Positions 27,071-35,525 of a stretch of 64,000 nt of DNA are shown here, piece by piece. The stretch lies in the NCBI GenBank assembly GCA_017410165.1, contig JAFQRH010000024.1:1-64000 (forward strand). Direction: 5' to 3'. The translations under genes were made by a program, and so were the position numbers. The notes under the pieces were generated by a model. That model did no database searches. It saw only the letters and a program-made list of their open reading frames with translations, and was not told the DNA's origin. The stretch is from Alistipes sp. GTDB taxonomy: Bacteria > Bacteroidota > Bacteroidia > Bacteroidales > Rikenellaceae. Every line of letters starts with the position of its first letter. Positions within the stretch are counted from its first letter, which is position 1.

Positions 27071-28081
27071 TTACTTCGTCTTCATTGCTTCGCGAACTTT
27101 TGCTTCGATTTCGGCGCAGAGCTCCACGTCCGATTTGAGCAATTCCTTCACGGCGTCGCGACCTTGTCCAATCTTTCTATCGCCATACGAGAACCACGAG
27201 CCGGCCTTCTTGATGACCTCGAAATCAACTGCAAGGTCAAGAATCTCGCCAATCTTCGAGATACCCTCGCCGAACATAATGTCGAACTCGGCCTTCTTGA
27301 ACGGAGGTGCCACCTTATTCTTCACAACCTTGACCTTTGTGCGGGTACCGAGTTGCTCGTCGCCATCCTTGATGACTGCCGTACGACGAATGTCGATGCG
27401 GACACTTGCGTAGAATTTCAGTGCGTTACCGCCCGTCGTTGTCTCCGGGTTGCCATATACGACACCGATTTTGTCGCGCAACTGGTTGATGAAGATACAC
27501 ACGGTCTTGGTCTTCGATATGCTTGCCGTGAGCTTACGCAGTGCCTGCGACATGAGGCGTGCCTGCAAGCCCATCTTCGAGTCGCCCATTTCGCCTTCGA
27601 TTTCGGCCTTTGGCGTGAGTGCCGCAACCGAGTCGATAACGATGATGTCGATCGCGCTCGAACGGATGAGCGAATCGGCAATCTCCAACGCCTGCTCGCC
27701 ATTGTCCGGCTGCGAGATGAGCAGATTATCTACATCTACACCCAACTTCTGTGCGTAATAACTATCGAATGCGTGCTCGGCGTCGATGAATGCTGCAATG
27801 CCGCCCGCCTTTTGTGCCTCGGCGATAGCGTGGATTGCAAGCGTTGTTTTACCCGACGATTCAGGGCCGTAAATCTCGATTACTCGACCCTTTGGATAGC
27901 CGCCGACTCCGAGTGCAACGTCCAGCGTGATAGAGCCGGTCGGAATAACCGGAATATCTGTCACGCTTTCGCTGCTCATACGCATAATCGAGCCCTTGCC
28001 GAAATCCTTTTCAATTTTGTCCATAACGGCCTTCAATACCTTCAACTTCTCAGGGTTAGCCGCATTAGTGTTCTCTGCCAT
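27071..28081 (-). CDS. recA: Recombinase RecA
   Basis: A 336-residue RecA that forms filaments on single-stranded DNA and drives strand exchange and the SOS response. Walker A is [17 protein letters not shown] (about residue 65), with [37 protein letters not shown], the Walker B strand [12 protein letters not shown], and the loop [11 protein letters not shown] with [10 protein letters not shown]. The length and the acidic/basic C-terminus are usual. No obvious LexA box was recognised upstream. It begins a run with relA and two smaller genes. Confidence 0.98.
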   Translation of the reverse strand: MAENTNAANPEKLKVLKAVMDKIEKDFGKGSIMRMSSESVTDIPVIPTGSITLDVALGVGGYPKGRVIEIYGPESSGKTTLAIHAIAEAQKAGGIAAFIDAEHAFDSYYAQKLGVDVDNLLISQPDNGEQALEIADSLIRSSAIDIIVIDSVAALTPKAEIEGEMGDSKMGLQARLMSQALRKLTASISKTKTVCIFINQLRDKIGVVYGNPETTTGGNALKFYASVRIDIRRTAVIKDGDEQLGTRTKVKVVKNKVAPPFKKAEFDIMFGEGISKIGEILDLAVDFEVIKKAGSWFSYGDRKIGQGRDAVKELLKSDVELCAEIEAKVREAMKTK

Positions 28082-28139
28082 ATTTTTTATCGTTTATAAT
28101 TTTCTACAAATCTTTTTTACCGTTAGGTAAATTTATGCT

Positions 28140-28147
28140 CAAAGTTA
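28140..28147 (-). promoter_or_regulatory. -7 element of recA
   Basis: On the minus strand TAACTTTG fits TAnnTTTG, about 58 bases before the recA ATG. No clear -33 TTTG is seen at the usual distance. Confidence 0.45.
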
Positions 28148-28192
28148 AATAAAAATCTTCGAAAAAGCACGTTTTTGTTCAAAAAAGTGTGC

Positions 28193-28405
28193 TTAATCCC
28201 AAAACATCGTGGTTTTGACTTGTCTCTCAAACTCCTCTTCGGTCGAATTGAGACGGTGCATACACGACGGACAGCGTATTGCTACATCCGTTTCAATATG
28301 ATTTTCGCACCCTACGCACATACAAAGAGTGCCATAATCCCCTCTCGCGATGTGCAGAAACTCCGTTCCGCAATGTTCGCATTTGATTTGATAACTTACT
28401 GCCAT
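28193..28405 (-). CDS. Small zinc-ribbon protein
   Basis: A 70-residue protein with three Cys pairs arranged as CEHC, CMCVGC and CPSC. The first and the second can form one zinc ribbon and the last a further half-site. The start MAVSYQIKCEHCGTEFLH is hydrophilic; there is no signal or membrane segment. The sequence MHRLNSTEEEFERQV follows. It is probably a cytoplasmic zinc-binding protein of unknown role. It is upstream of recA on the same strand, but the gap of about 110 bases carries a recA -7 element, so co-transcription is not assured. Confidence 0.75.
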   Translation of the reverse strand: MAVSYQIKCEHCGTEFLHIARGDYGTLCMCVGCENHIETDVAIRCPSCMHRLNSTEEEFERQVKTTMFWD

Positions 28406-28471
28406 GATTTTCCAAAGTTTTTAAGGTGTGTTTTTTGTTAATTCCTTGCTGTCTGATGGGGCATTGCTACC

Positions 28472-28576
28472 CTATCTGCACCAATCGTCCGAACCTCCGC
28501 AAATGGTTTGTAATACGTTTGCCGAGAATGCGATGATAACCATAATGCTGAATAACATAATCGTCTCCTCCTTCAT
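28472..28576 (-). CDS. Possible 34-residue membrane peptide
   Basis: The reading frame begins MKEETIMLFSIMVIIAFSAN and ends in ICGGSDDWCR. It has one hydrophobic segment and two C-terminal Cys. A GGAGG purine run precedes an internal ATG six codons later, which could be the true start. Real status is uncertain because length and composition alone support it. Confidence 0.4.
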   Translation of the reverse strand: MKEETIMLFSIMVIIAFSANVLQTICGGSDDWCR

Positions 28577-28703
28577 TTTTCTGTTTAACTTGTTTCTCTT
28601 GTCGGAGTTGTTTTTGCCTCTAATCCCTCCGTTTCGAGTACAAAGTAACGGTGACTTTGTGACAACTTGTGACACAAGAATAAAAAGTGCAAAAAAAGTG
28701 TGA

Positions 28704-28746
28704 AAAAAAGTGCAACTCTCGAAAATCGGAGAATTGCACTTTTTTG
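28704..28746. terminator. Terminator after the radical SAM gene
   Basis: AAAAAAGTGCAA-CTCTCG pairs with CGGAGAA-TTGCACTTTTTT around a short AAAAT loop. A/T runs flank both sides, so it can work in both directions. Confidence 0.8.
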
Positions 28747-28771
28747 GGGGGGTGGTTGGCGCGGTAGTCGT

Positions 28772-29848
28772 TTAATCGCTACACAGACGCTCCAAGTTAC
28801 AATGTATCAACTGCTCGTTGTCGTCGTATAGATGCATACCGTTGCCTTCGCAATATCGCCACATCCGACAATCGGCACAACGTCCCTTGCGCGCCCACGC
28901 GCGGTTGCGATAACGCTCGAACCGAGAATCCCAGACCTCCCATAAGTCGTCCGTGTATATATTGCCTTCATCGAATCGTGCGCGAATACTCGTGCAACCG
29001 GATATCGCTCCGTCGATGCGTATGCCTGCAATGCCGACACCTGCCATACATCCGAAGAAGTTGTCGCGGACTTCGGCCTCGTAACTCCCTAAAAATCCCT
29101 CACATCCGTACGATAGGCGGATTCTGCCTTCGCGACGTGTGGCGACGATAAAATCCATCAATTCTCGGTATTGTGCAGGTGAAAGTTGCAGTTGCTGGTC
29201 GTCGGCGGCTCGCCCTACCGGGAAGATTGTAAATATGCGCCACGCTCGGCACCCTTCCGCTATAAGAAACTCTTTGAAGGCGGAGAGTTGTTGAAAATTG
29301 TCGGGCGAAACGCAGGTGACGACATCGTAGTTGATGCCGCCTTGTCTGACAATTATGCGTAGTGCTTGGAGGGCGCGGTCGAAGCTGTGCGGATTGCGGC
29401 GGATTGCATTGTGTTGTTCTGCGAATCCGTCCATTGACAGCGTGATAGAGCGCAGACCGGCATTGCAGAGTGACGTCATACGCTGACGGTCGAGCAGCAT
29501 ACCGTTGGTTACTATACCCCATCGAAAACCGCGTCGTGTTAGTTCTGCGCCGACCTGTTCCAAATCTCGACGAATTAACGCCTCGCCACCGGTGATGGCT
29601 ATCAACACTTCGTTTGGATTTACGTGCGGAGTTATGCTCTCGATGGCTCGCAGGAAATCTTCTGCCGGCATATCTTCGACATCTGCCGCAGCTCGACAAT
29701 CGCTACCGCAATGCCGGCAATTGAGATTGCAACGCAGCGTACACTCCCAAAACAGCACTTTCAGGTCGTGCTGCATAGCGAGTTGCTTGCGCTCGCGAGC
29801 GAATAGTTCCAATGCGATGCGCTTGCGGATGCCGAGCGATGATTTCAT
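28772..29848 (-). CDS. Radical SAM enzyme of a radical SAM/lipoprotein pair
   Basis: A 358-residue radical SAM/SPASM-type protein. The 4Fe-4S motif CNLNCRHC lies near residue 38 in the context WECTLRCNLNCRHCGSDC, followed by ITGGEALIRRDL and GIVTNGMLL. The C-terminal part has an extra cysteine cluster (FFGCMAGVGIAGIR, SGCTSIR, CADCRMWRYCEGN), as expected for an auxiliary cluster domain. Its ATG overlaps the stop of the upstream lipoprotein gene (TAATG), so translation is coupled. This pairing resembles the families catalogued as rSAM/lipoprotein system (TIGR04133 with TIGR04134, from memory). The modification and the substrate are unknown; the lipoprotein is the obvious candidate. Confidence 0.88.
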   Translation of the reverse strand: MKSSLGIRKRIALELFARERKQLAMQHDLKVLFWECTLRCNLNCRHCGSDCRAAADVEDMPAEDFLRAIESITPHVNPNEVLIAITGGEALIRRDLEQVGAELTRRGFRWGIVTNGMLLDRQRMTSLCNAGLRSITLSMDGFAEQHNAIRRNPHSFDRALQALRIIVRQGGINYDVVTCVSPDNFQQLSAFKEFLIAEGCRAWRIFTIFPVGRAADDQQLQLSPAQYRELMDFIVATRREGRIRLSYGCEGFLGSYEAEVRDNFFGCMAGVGIAGIRIDGAISGCTSIRARFDEGNIYTDDLWEVWDSRFERYRNRAWARKGRCADCRMWRYCEGNGMHLYDDNEQLIHCNLERLCSD

Positions 29849-30234
29849 TATTCAGCTTGCGACGATGATGGTAGCGAAATGGAGCAGTTGTCGTTGTCGA
29901 TGTTGGATACGCGGTGTACGACTGAAAGATATTCGCCGTTCTTTGCACCATCAATATCCTCTGCTATAATCTGTACAGAGTGGTCAAAACAACCCTCCAA
30001 CGCGAAACGTCCGTTTCCGTCCGTGTATGCCACTTGGTCTTTGCCGTTATGGCTAACGCTGACTTTAACGCCTTCGATTGATTGTCGTGTGGACGAATCG
30101 ATAATCTCTCCGCTGATACCGTCGAATGGCTCATAGAATGTCTCGTCGTAAGGCATTGCATAACACGCTGTAAGCATCGGGGCTGCCGAAAATCCCATTA
30201 GGGCTAAAATTGCTCGTCGAAGATTTGTTTTCAT
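29848..30234 (-). CDS. Lipoprotein partner of the radical SAM enzyme
   Basis: A 128-residue lipoprotein. The signal MKTNLRRAILALMGFSAAPM ends in the lipobox LTACYAMP (Cys24). From about residue 38 a carboxypeptidase-regulatory-like or CNA-B-type domain is seen: ISGEIIDSSTRQSIEGVKVS, YTDGNGRFALEGC, VQIIAEDIDG. It is co-transcribed and translationally coupled with the radical SAM gene and is read from a perfect promoter at 30317-30348. It likely faces the periplasm or surface; whether it is the substrate of the SAM enzyme is inference from conserved pairing. Confidence 0.82.
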   Translation of the reverse strand: MKTNLRRAILALMGFSAAPMLTACYAMPYDETFYEPFDGISGEIIDSSTRQSIEGVKVSVSHNGKDQVAYTDGNGRFALEGCFDHSVQIIAEDIDGAKNGEYLSVVHRVSNIDNDNCSISLPSSSQAE

Positions 30235-30316
30235 AGCGTTGCGGTTTTAGTTGGTTGCTCAATGTTTTAGCGACGGATAGACTTTCGTTTGTGGGCGAAA
30301 ATATAACCTTTCCTTG

Positions 30317-30348
30317 CAAATATAAACATAAATAGCGTAAAAACCAAA
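30317..30348 (-). promoter_or_regulatory. Promoter of the lipoprotein/radical SAM operon
   Basis: On the minus strand TTTG (30345-30348), 20 bases, TATATTTG (30317-30324): exact consensus and spacing. It lies between the WYL regulator stop and the lipoprotein. Confidence 0.85.
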
Positions 30349-30379
30349 TTTATGCGTCAAATTGGATAAAATACCCCCC

Positions 30380-31273
30380 CTATCGAACATATTTTTGCAG
30401 GTACTCGGCGATATATGCCTGCAACTCCGGTGCGTCAATTATACGGATGTCGTCCAGCAGTCCGATGACAAAGCGGGCAACGCCTTGCATATTGGCAACC
30501 TCCGTGTCGAGCATCCAATGCCGACCGTCGGGTTGTGGTGTGAGGTACTTTTCGGAGAGCGGATACTCCTCGATGAGCAGGTTGTATGCCAAGCGGCCTA
30601 ACTCAATGCGTATGCGTGTTTTATGCTCGCCAATCATACGGAATATATCCATAAAACCCTCTCGGTGCTCCGATTCGTATTGCCACTCCTCGTCGAGAAC
30701 TTCGACGCTGGCTATGCGGGCGGTTTTGAAGACTTTGCATTGTTTCGACTCCTCGTCAAAACACCATACGTTTACGTAGTTGGTCGTGAACGAAAACGGC
30801 TCTACCCTGCGGTCGCGTCGTGTGTTTGCCGATTGGTAGTTGCGCAGTATGACTTGTCGGCGGCGTTCGATGGCATCAATAAGTGCGTGGACATTTCCTG
30901 CGTTGCGACCTTTGACCACCGTGTCGGCCAGCGTGCGGGAGTCGTACACCGAGTACAATTTGTGTTTAAGGTTCTGTTTTAGGAGATTTGTGTCGTCAAT
31001 GCTCTCGATTGCGCGGCGCAGAATAACCGCCTCCTCCTCGGTGAAGTGTACCAACTGTGAGATATCCTTGAAGTATGGCGACTCCTTGTCGAGACGAATG
31101 TAGTTGCCGCTCTTTTTGATGACGAAGCCCGCCTCGCGGAAGGTGTCGATGTAGCGATAAATGGTACGGCGCGACATATCGAGTCGCTCGGCAAGGTCAT
31201 CCACCGAGTATTCGACATTCGCGGTGAGCATCTTCATCAGACGCAGCATTCTCTCCAATTTTGGCTGATCCAT
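30380..31273 (-). CDS. WYL-domain transcriptional regulator
   Basis: A 297-residue regulator. Residues 5-60 form a helix-turn-helix of the HTH_11 type (YSVDDLAERLDMSRRTIYRYIDTF), and the middle and C-terminal parts correspond to a WYL sensor region (KTARIASVEVLDEEW, GEHKTRIRIELGRLAYNLLI) with a WCX-like end (ARFVIGLLDDIRIID). WYL proteins sense ligands such as nucleic acids or nucleotides and control DNA damage or defence responses in several bacteria. It is transcribed after the dnaA terminator; no partner gene is fused or overlapping. The radical SAM operon promoter follows directly, so it might act on it, but this is not shown. Confidence 0.88.
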   Translation of the reverse strand: MDQPKLERMLRLMKMLTANVEYSVDDLAERLDMSRRTIYRYIDTFREAGFVIKKSGNYIRLDKESPYFKDISQLVHFTEEEAVILRRAIESIDDTNLLKQNLKHKLYSVYDSRTLADTVVKGRNAGNVHALIDAIERRRQVILRNYQSANTRRDRRVEPFSFTTNYVNVWCFDEESKQCKVFKTARIASVEVLDEEWQYESEHREGFMDIFRMIGEHKTRIRIELGRLAYNLLIEEYPLSEKYLTPQPDGRHWMLDTEVANMQGVARFVIGLLDDIRIIDAPELQAYIAEYLQKYVR

Positions 31274-31287
31274 ATCCCAAAGGTACG

Positions 31288-31327
31288 AAAAAAGGTGTTA
31301 CTCTCAAACGAATAACACCTTTTTTTC
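31288..31327 (-). terminator. Terminator after dnaA
   Basis: On the minus strand, AAAAAAAGGTGTTA and TAACACCTTTTTT form a long stem around a 12-base loop. It ends 20 bases after the dnaA stop. Confidence 0.85.
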
Positions 31328-31348
31328 TTCTATTTTGTGCAGTTTACC

Positions 31349-32761
31349 CTACTCTGCAACAATCTTTTCGATTGCCTCGACCTGCTGGCGGAACGATTTG
31401 TCGGTATCCATCAGGTTCGATATCGTCTTGCACGAGTGGAGCACCGTTGCGTGATTTCGACCTCCGATTGCCGCGCCGATTGCCGTCAGTGGCATCTTCG
31501 TATGTTGCTTTGCCAAATACATCGCCAACTGTCGAGCAATAGCCACTTCGCGCGTACGCTCCGACGAGTCGAGACGCTCGCGGTCGATGTTCATCTCGCG
31601 ACATACGACTTCGATAATGTGCTCGATGGTTATCTCCTTCTGGTAGAGTGATATGTACCCCTTCAAAATATCCTTTGCCAACGAAATCGTGATGCGCTTG
31701 CCCATAAACGAGGTGTTTGCAACGAGCGACGAAATAGCGCCCTCGATTTCGCGGATATTTGCCGAAATGTTCTCTGCCAGGTAGATGATTACATCCTCCG
31801 GAATCTCGGCATTCAAGCGTGCTGCCTTGGCTTTGATAATCTTGATTTTCGTCTGGAAATCAGGGATATGAATCTGTGCCGACAGACCCCACTTGAAACG
31901 TGTGAGGAGTCGGTCCTCGATATCTTTCAACTCAACGGGCGGCTTGTCGGAGATGAGCACCAACTGTTTGCCTGACATTTGCAGGTGGTTGAAGATGTTG
32001 AAGAATGCCGTTTGCGTACCCGATTTACCCGACAACTCCTGAATGTCGTCCAAAATCAATACATCGACCGCCTGGTAGAAGTGGATGAAATCCGAAATCT
32101 CCTTGTTGATTACGGCGGTTTGGTATTGCGATTGGAACTTGTTCATCGGAACGTAGAGTACCTGCAACTCCGGATGACGCTGGCAAATTTCGTTGCCGAT
32201 TGCCTGTGCGACGTGGGTTTTGCCCAAGCCCGAATTACCATATATATATAGTGGGTTGAAGGCCATATTACCCGGATTGACCGCTACCGACATACTTGCC
32301 GAACGCACCAAACGATTGCACTCACCCTCGATAAAGTTGGCAAATGTATAGTTTTTGTTGAGTTGTGGGTCAATTTGCAGGCGATTTATGCCCGGAATTA
32401 CAAACGGATTTCGTATATTTGCAATATTGGTTTGCGGCGATGCAAATGAAGCGTTGCTGGTCGCAGCATCGGACTCCGACGGAATCGACGTCTGAACATC
32501 GCTCTTTGGCACTGCATAACACAAGCGCGTTTGGTTACCGAACGACTCGGCAATCAACGGGCGAAGAACGCGAATGTAGTTGTTCTCGATCTGCTCGACG
32601 AAGTTTTTGCTCGGCACACGCAGACGAAGCTTCGTCCCGTCGAATTCCAAAGGAACAATCGGGAGAAACCATTTGGCGAACTCCTCGGCGGAGGTCTGGG
32701 CCTTGATTCTGCTCAGACAATTTTGCCAAGCGTCGCTATATGTGACCGAATTTGCGTTCAT
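31349..32761 (-). CDS. dnaA: Chromosomal replication initiator DnaA
   Basis: A 470-residue AAA+ initiator that binds DnaA boxes and opens oriC. Domain I starts SDAWQNCLSRIKAQTSAEEF; the linker is Ser/Ala rich; the AAA+ core shows Walker A LYIYGNSGLGKTHVAQAIGN, Walker B VDVLILDDIQELSGK and sensor segments ERLLTRFKWGLS-like; and the C-terminal DNA-binding domain has GGRNHATVLHSCKTI. The length is usual. The upstream gap contains one DnaA-box-like site at the putative promoter, consistent with autoregulation. No cluster of DnaA boxes was seen, so oriC is not placed here. Confidence 0.97.
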   Translation of the reverse strand: MNANSVTYSDAWQNCLSRIKAQTSAEEFAKWFLPIVPLEFDGTKLRLRVPSKNFVEQIENNYIRVLRPLIAESFGNQTRLCYAVPKSDVQTSIPSESDAATSNASFASPQTNIANIRNPFVIPGINRLQIDPQLNKNYTFANFIEGECNRLVRSASMSVAVNPGNMAFNPLYIYGNSGLGKTHVAQAIGNEICQRHPELQVLYVPMNKFQSQYQTAVINKEISDFIHFYQAVDVLILDDIQELSGKSGTQTAFFNIFNHLQMSGKQLVLISDKPPVELKDIEDRLLTRFKWGLSAQIHIPDFQTKIKIIKAKAARLNAEIPEDVIIYLAENISANIREIEGAISSLVANTSFMGKRITISLAKDILKGYISLYQKEITIEHIIEVVCREMNIDRERLDSSERTREVAIARQLAMYLAKQHTKMPLTAIGAAIGGRNHATVLHSCKTISNLMDTDKSFRQQVEAIEKIVAE

Positions 32762-32842
32762 TGTGTTTATAATCAGTGGTTTGTGTCGGTGGTTTGGCTC
32801 GTTCGCGAGTTGATGAACGATGCTTGTTTTTCAACGACAATG

Positions 32843-32857
32843 CAAAGTTGTGAATAA
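32843..32857 (-). promoter_or_regulatory. Possible dnaA promoter and DnaA box
   Basis: On the minus strand, TTATTCACA (32849-32857, one mismatch from TTATCCACA) directly precedes CAACTTTG, a weak -7 element. The rest of 32762-32954 is AT-rich and without a gene. Confidence 0.35.
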
Positions 32858-32954
32858 ATTTATATTAAAAAAAATGGTGTACCTATTGTTTATTATTTTT
32901 TTTATGTTATAGCAAAAATAATCTTTTTCGAGTATGTTTTTTTAACTCGTTGAT

Positions 32955-32987
32955 ATTGAAGAATAGAAAAATTTTTATTAAATTTGC
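32955..32987 (+). promoter_or_regulatory. Promoter of the phosphohexomutase gene
   Basis: ATTG (32955-32958), 20 bases, then TAAATTTGC (32979-32987): near-exact Bacteroidetes promoter, 60 bases before the ATG. Confidence 0.8.
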
Positions 32988-33046
32988 ATTTAGTAAAAAT
33001 AGAATACAATCGACAATAAGTATAAGTAAAACTAATATCTACAAAA

Positions 33047-34792
33047 ATGAACAATTTGGAAAATTTGGTATTGGGCAAGGCCCAAAAATGGCTTGATGGC
33101 GATTACGATGAAGCGACCAAAGCGCAGGTGCGTCATCTGATTGAAAATGACCGCAATGAACTCGTCGAGAGCTTCTATAAGGATCTCGAATTTGGTACGG
33201 GTGGTCTGCGTGGTATTATGGGTGCGGGTACAAACCGTATGAATATCTACACCGTAGGTTTTGCTACGCAGGGTTTGGCTAATTATTTGAAAATCAACTT
33301 TCCGGGTGAGGAGATTCGCGTGGCTATTGCTCACGATTCGCGTAACAATTCGCGTATGTTTGCCGAGCGTGTTGCCGACATCTTTGCAGCCAACGACTTC
33401 AAGGTATTCCTCTTCGATGCGCTTCGACCTACTCCGGAGTTGAGTTTTGCCATCCGCGAACTCAAATGTCAGTCGGGTGTGATGGTTACCGCTTCGCACA
33501 ATCCGAAGGAGTACAACGGTTACAAGGCCTATTGGAGTGATGGTTCGCAGGTGACTTCGCCACACGATACCAATATTATTAAGGAGGTCGAGAAGATTAC
33601 CGAGGTGTCGCAGGTGCTGACTGGCGGCAAGAAGGAGAATATCACGATTCTCGGCGAGGAGTTCGATAAAATCTATTTGGCGGCAATCAAGCGTCTGTCG
33701 CTCTCGCCTGAAAGCGTTGCGAAGTTTGCCGATATGAAGATTGTCTATACGCCGCTGCACGGTGCAGGTGTTCGCCTTACGCCGGAGTCGCTCAAAAACT
33801 TCGGTTTTAAGAATATCGTGTTGGTCGAGGAGCAGTGCGTGTTGGATGGCAACTTCCCTACCGTCGCATCGCCTAATCCGGAGGAGCGTGCAACAATGAA
33901 GATGGCTATCGATTTGGCCGAGCGCGAGAAGGCCGACCTTGCAATGGCAACTGATCCCGATTCCGACCGTATCGGTCTGGCTTTGCGTACCGGCACGGGC
34001 GACTATGTCCTCTTGAACGGTAACCAGACGCTCATTCTGCTTATGTGCTACCAATTGACACGTTGGGCAGAGTTGGGTCTTATCAAGGATGGCGACTATG
34101 TGGTTAAGACCATCGTAACCTCGATGATGCCTGATACGGTGGCGGCTCACTATGGCGTGAAGTGCTACAACTGCCTGACCGGCTTCAAGTACATCGCGAA
34201 GATTATCCGCGAGCAGGAGGGCAAACATAAGTATATTGGTGGTGGCGAGGAGTCGTTCGGCTACTTGGCCGGTGATTACGTTCGCGATAAGGATGGCGTA
34301 TCGGCTTGTTCGCTTGCTGCCGAGGCGGCTGCTTGGTGTCGTGATACGAAGGGTATGACGCTCTACGAGTGGTTGCAGGACCTCTATGTGAAGTTTGGTT
34401 TCTTCCGCGAGTCGCTTGTTAATGTTGTTCGTAAGGGTAAGGATGGTGCCGAGCAGATTCAGAATATGATGGTCGAGTTCCGTGCCAACCCTCCGAAGTC
34501 GTTGCTTGGCTCGCCTGTTGTTCAGGTCTATGATTACAAGACGTTGGAGGTCCTCGATGTTGTGTCGGGCGAGAAGTCGCCAATCGAAGGCATTGAGGAT
34601 AAGAGCAATGTTTTGCAGTGGGTTACTGCCGATGGTACAAAGGTTTCGGTACGTCCGTCGGGAACCGAGCCGAAGATTAAGTTCTATTTTGGCGTGAAGG
34701 CCGACCTTCCGTCTGTCGAGCAGTTTGACGAGGTGCAGGCGGCTCTCGATGCAAAGATTGAAGCAATCAAGGAGGAGTTGAAACTCAACTAA
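33047..34792 (+). CDS. Phosphoglucomutase/phosphomannomutase family protein
   Basis: A 581-residue alpha-D-phosphohexomutase that interconverts sugar 1- and 6-phosphates through a phosphoserine. The active-site loop is MVTASHNPKEYNGYKAYW (about residue 145), the metal loop ATDPDSDRIG (about 303), the sugar loop GGGEESFGYL (about 398), and the phosphate-binding loop VRPSGTEPKIKFYF (about 543). The length and motifs fit the large phospho-sugar mutases typical of Bacteroidetes, so glucose-1-phosphate is the likely product for polysaccharide or glycogen synthesis. The gene stands alone between a good promoter and a strong terminator. Confidence 0.94.
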   Translation: MNNLENLVLGKAQKWLDGDYDEATKAQVRHLIENDRNELVESFYKDLEFGTGGLRGIMGAGTNRMNIYTVGFATQGLANYLKINFPGEEIRVAIAHDSRNNSRMFAERVADIFAANDFKVFLFDALRPTPELSFAIRELKCQSGVMVTASHNPKEYNGYKAYWSDGSQVTSPHDTNIIKEVEKITEVSQVLTGGKKENITILGEEFDKIYLAAIKRLSLSPESVAKFADMKIVYTPLHGAGVRLTPESLKNFGFKNIVLVEEQCVLDGNFPTVASPNPEERATMKMAIDLAEREKADLAMATDPDSDRIGLALRTGTGDYVLLNGNQTLILLMCYQLTRWAELGLIKDGDYVVKTIVTSMMPDTVAAHYGVKCYNCLTGFKYIAKIIREQEGKHKYIGGGEESFGYLAGDYVRDKDGVSACSLAAEAAAWCRDTKGMTLYEWLQDLYVKFGFFRESLVNVVRKGKDGAEQIQNMMVEFRANPPKSLLGSPVVQVYDYKTLEVLDVVSGEKSPIEGIEDKSNVLQWVTADGTKVSVRPSGTEPKIKFYFGVKADLPSVEQFDEVQAALDAKIEAIKEELKLN

Positions 34793-34811
34793 TTCCGCGC
34801 GCCCAGAAGCA

Positions 34812-34857
34812 GAACGGGCTGCTCGACTTTGGTGTCGGGCAGCCCGTTTTGGTTTTG
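34812..34857. terminator. Terminator after the phosphohexomutase
   Basis: GAACGGGCTGC pairs with GCAGCCCGTTTT-type bases (CGGGCTGC/GCAGCCCG exact) with a GTCG/CGAC inner pair, followed by T runs. It lies between converging genes. Confidence 0.82.
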
Positions 34858-34879
34858 CGCATCCGATATTCGGGTCTGA

Positions 34880-35515
34880 CTATTTTACGCGTATCAGGTT
34901 GATGCCGTCGCGGATTGGCAGGATTACGTTCTCTACCCTCTCATCCTCCGCAACGTGACGATTAAAGTCGATAATCGCCTGCGTCTGTTTGTCGCCACGC
35001 GCCACCGGCTCGACCACTTTGCCATACCACAGGATGTTGTCGGCCATAATCCAACTGCCACTTCGTACCAATCCGTGCTCGAAGAGCATATCGTAGTATG
35101 CCGTATATTCGCGTTTGTCGCCGTCGATGAATACCAAATTGTAGCATTCGCCCAACTTCGGTGCAATCTCCAACGCCGAGCCGATGTGCAGACGTATCTT
35201 GCTCTGATGCTCCGAACGCTCGAAGAACGAGAGAATCATCATCTCCAACTCGTCATCCACCTCGCAGGTGTCGATTATGCCTCCTTCGGGCAGACCTGCC
35301 GCCATACAGAGAGCCGAGTAGCCGGTGAAGGTGCCTATCTCCAATATGCGTTGCGGGCGCAGCATACGGACAATCATCTCCATCAGTCGCCCCTGAATAT
35401 GCCCCGAAATCATACGCGGGTTAAGCACGCGCAGATAGGTTTCGCGCTCCAACTCTTTGAGCAGTGGCTCCTCCGGCGAGGACATTTGCTCGATATATTG
35501 TTCCAATTTCTCCAT
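34880..35515 (-). CDS. SAM-dependent O-methyltransferase
   Basis: A 211-residue class I methyltransferase of the caffeoyl-CoA/catechol type (methyltransferase_3). Motif I is RILEIGTFTGYSALCMAAGL (about residue 76); motif II-like IIDTCEVDDELEMM follows; metal-site residues occur in VFIDGDKREYTAYYD and in IMADNILWYG. The natural substrate is unknown. It is the last gene of the dapB operon, with a 10-base gap after the M16 peptidase. No terminator is seen other than the shared one at 34812. Confidence 0.9.
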   Translation of the reverse strand: MEKLEQYIEQMSSPEEPLLKELERETYLRVLNPRMISGHIQGRLMEMIVRMLRPQRILEIGTFTGYSALCMAAGLPEGGIIDTCEVDDELEMMILSFFERSEHQSKIRLHIGSALEIAPKLGECYNLVFIDGDKREYTAYYDMLFEHGLVRSGSWIMADNILWYGKVVEPVARGDKQTQAIIDFNRHVAEDERVENVILPIRDGINLIRVK

Positions 35516-35525
35516 CTCTCCTTAC

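Noticed and set aside
32762..33046. oriC beside dnaA
   Set aside because: Only one DnaA-box-like site is seen, with no cluster and no DNA-unwinding repeats; in Bacteroidetes dnaA is often not at the origin.
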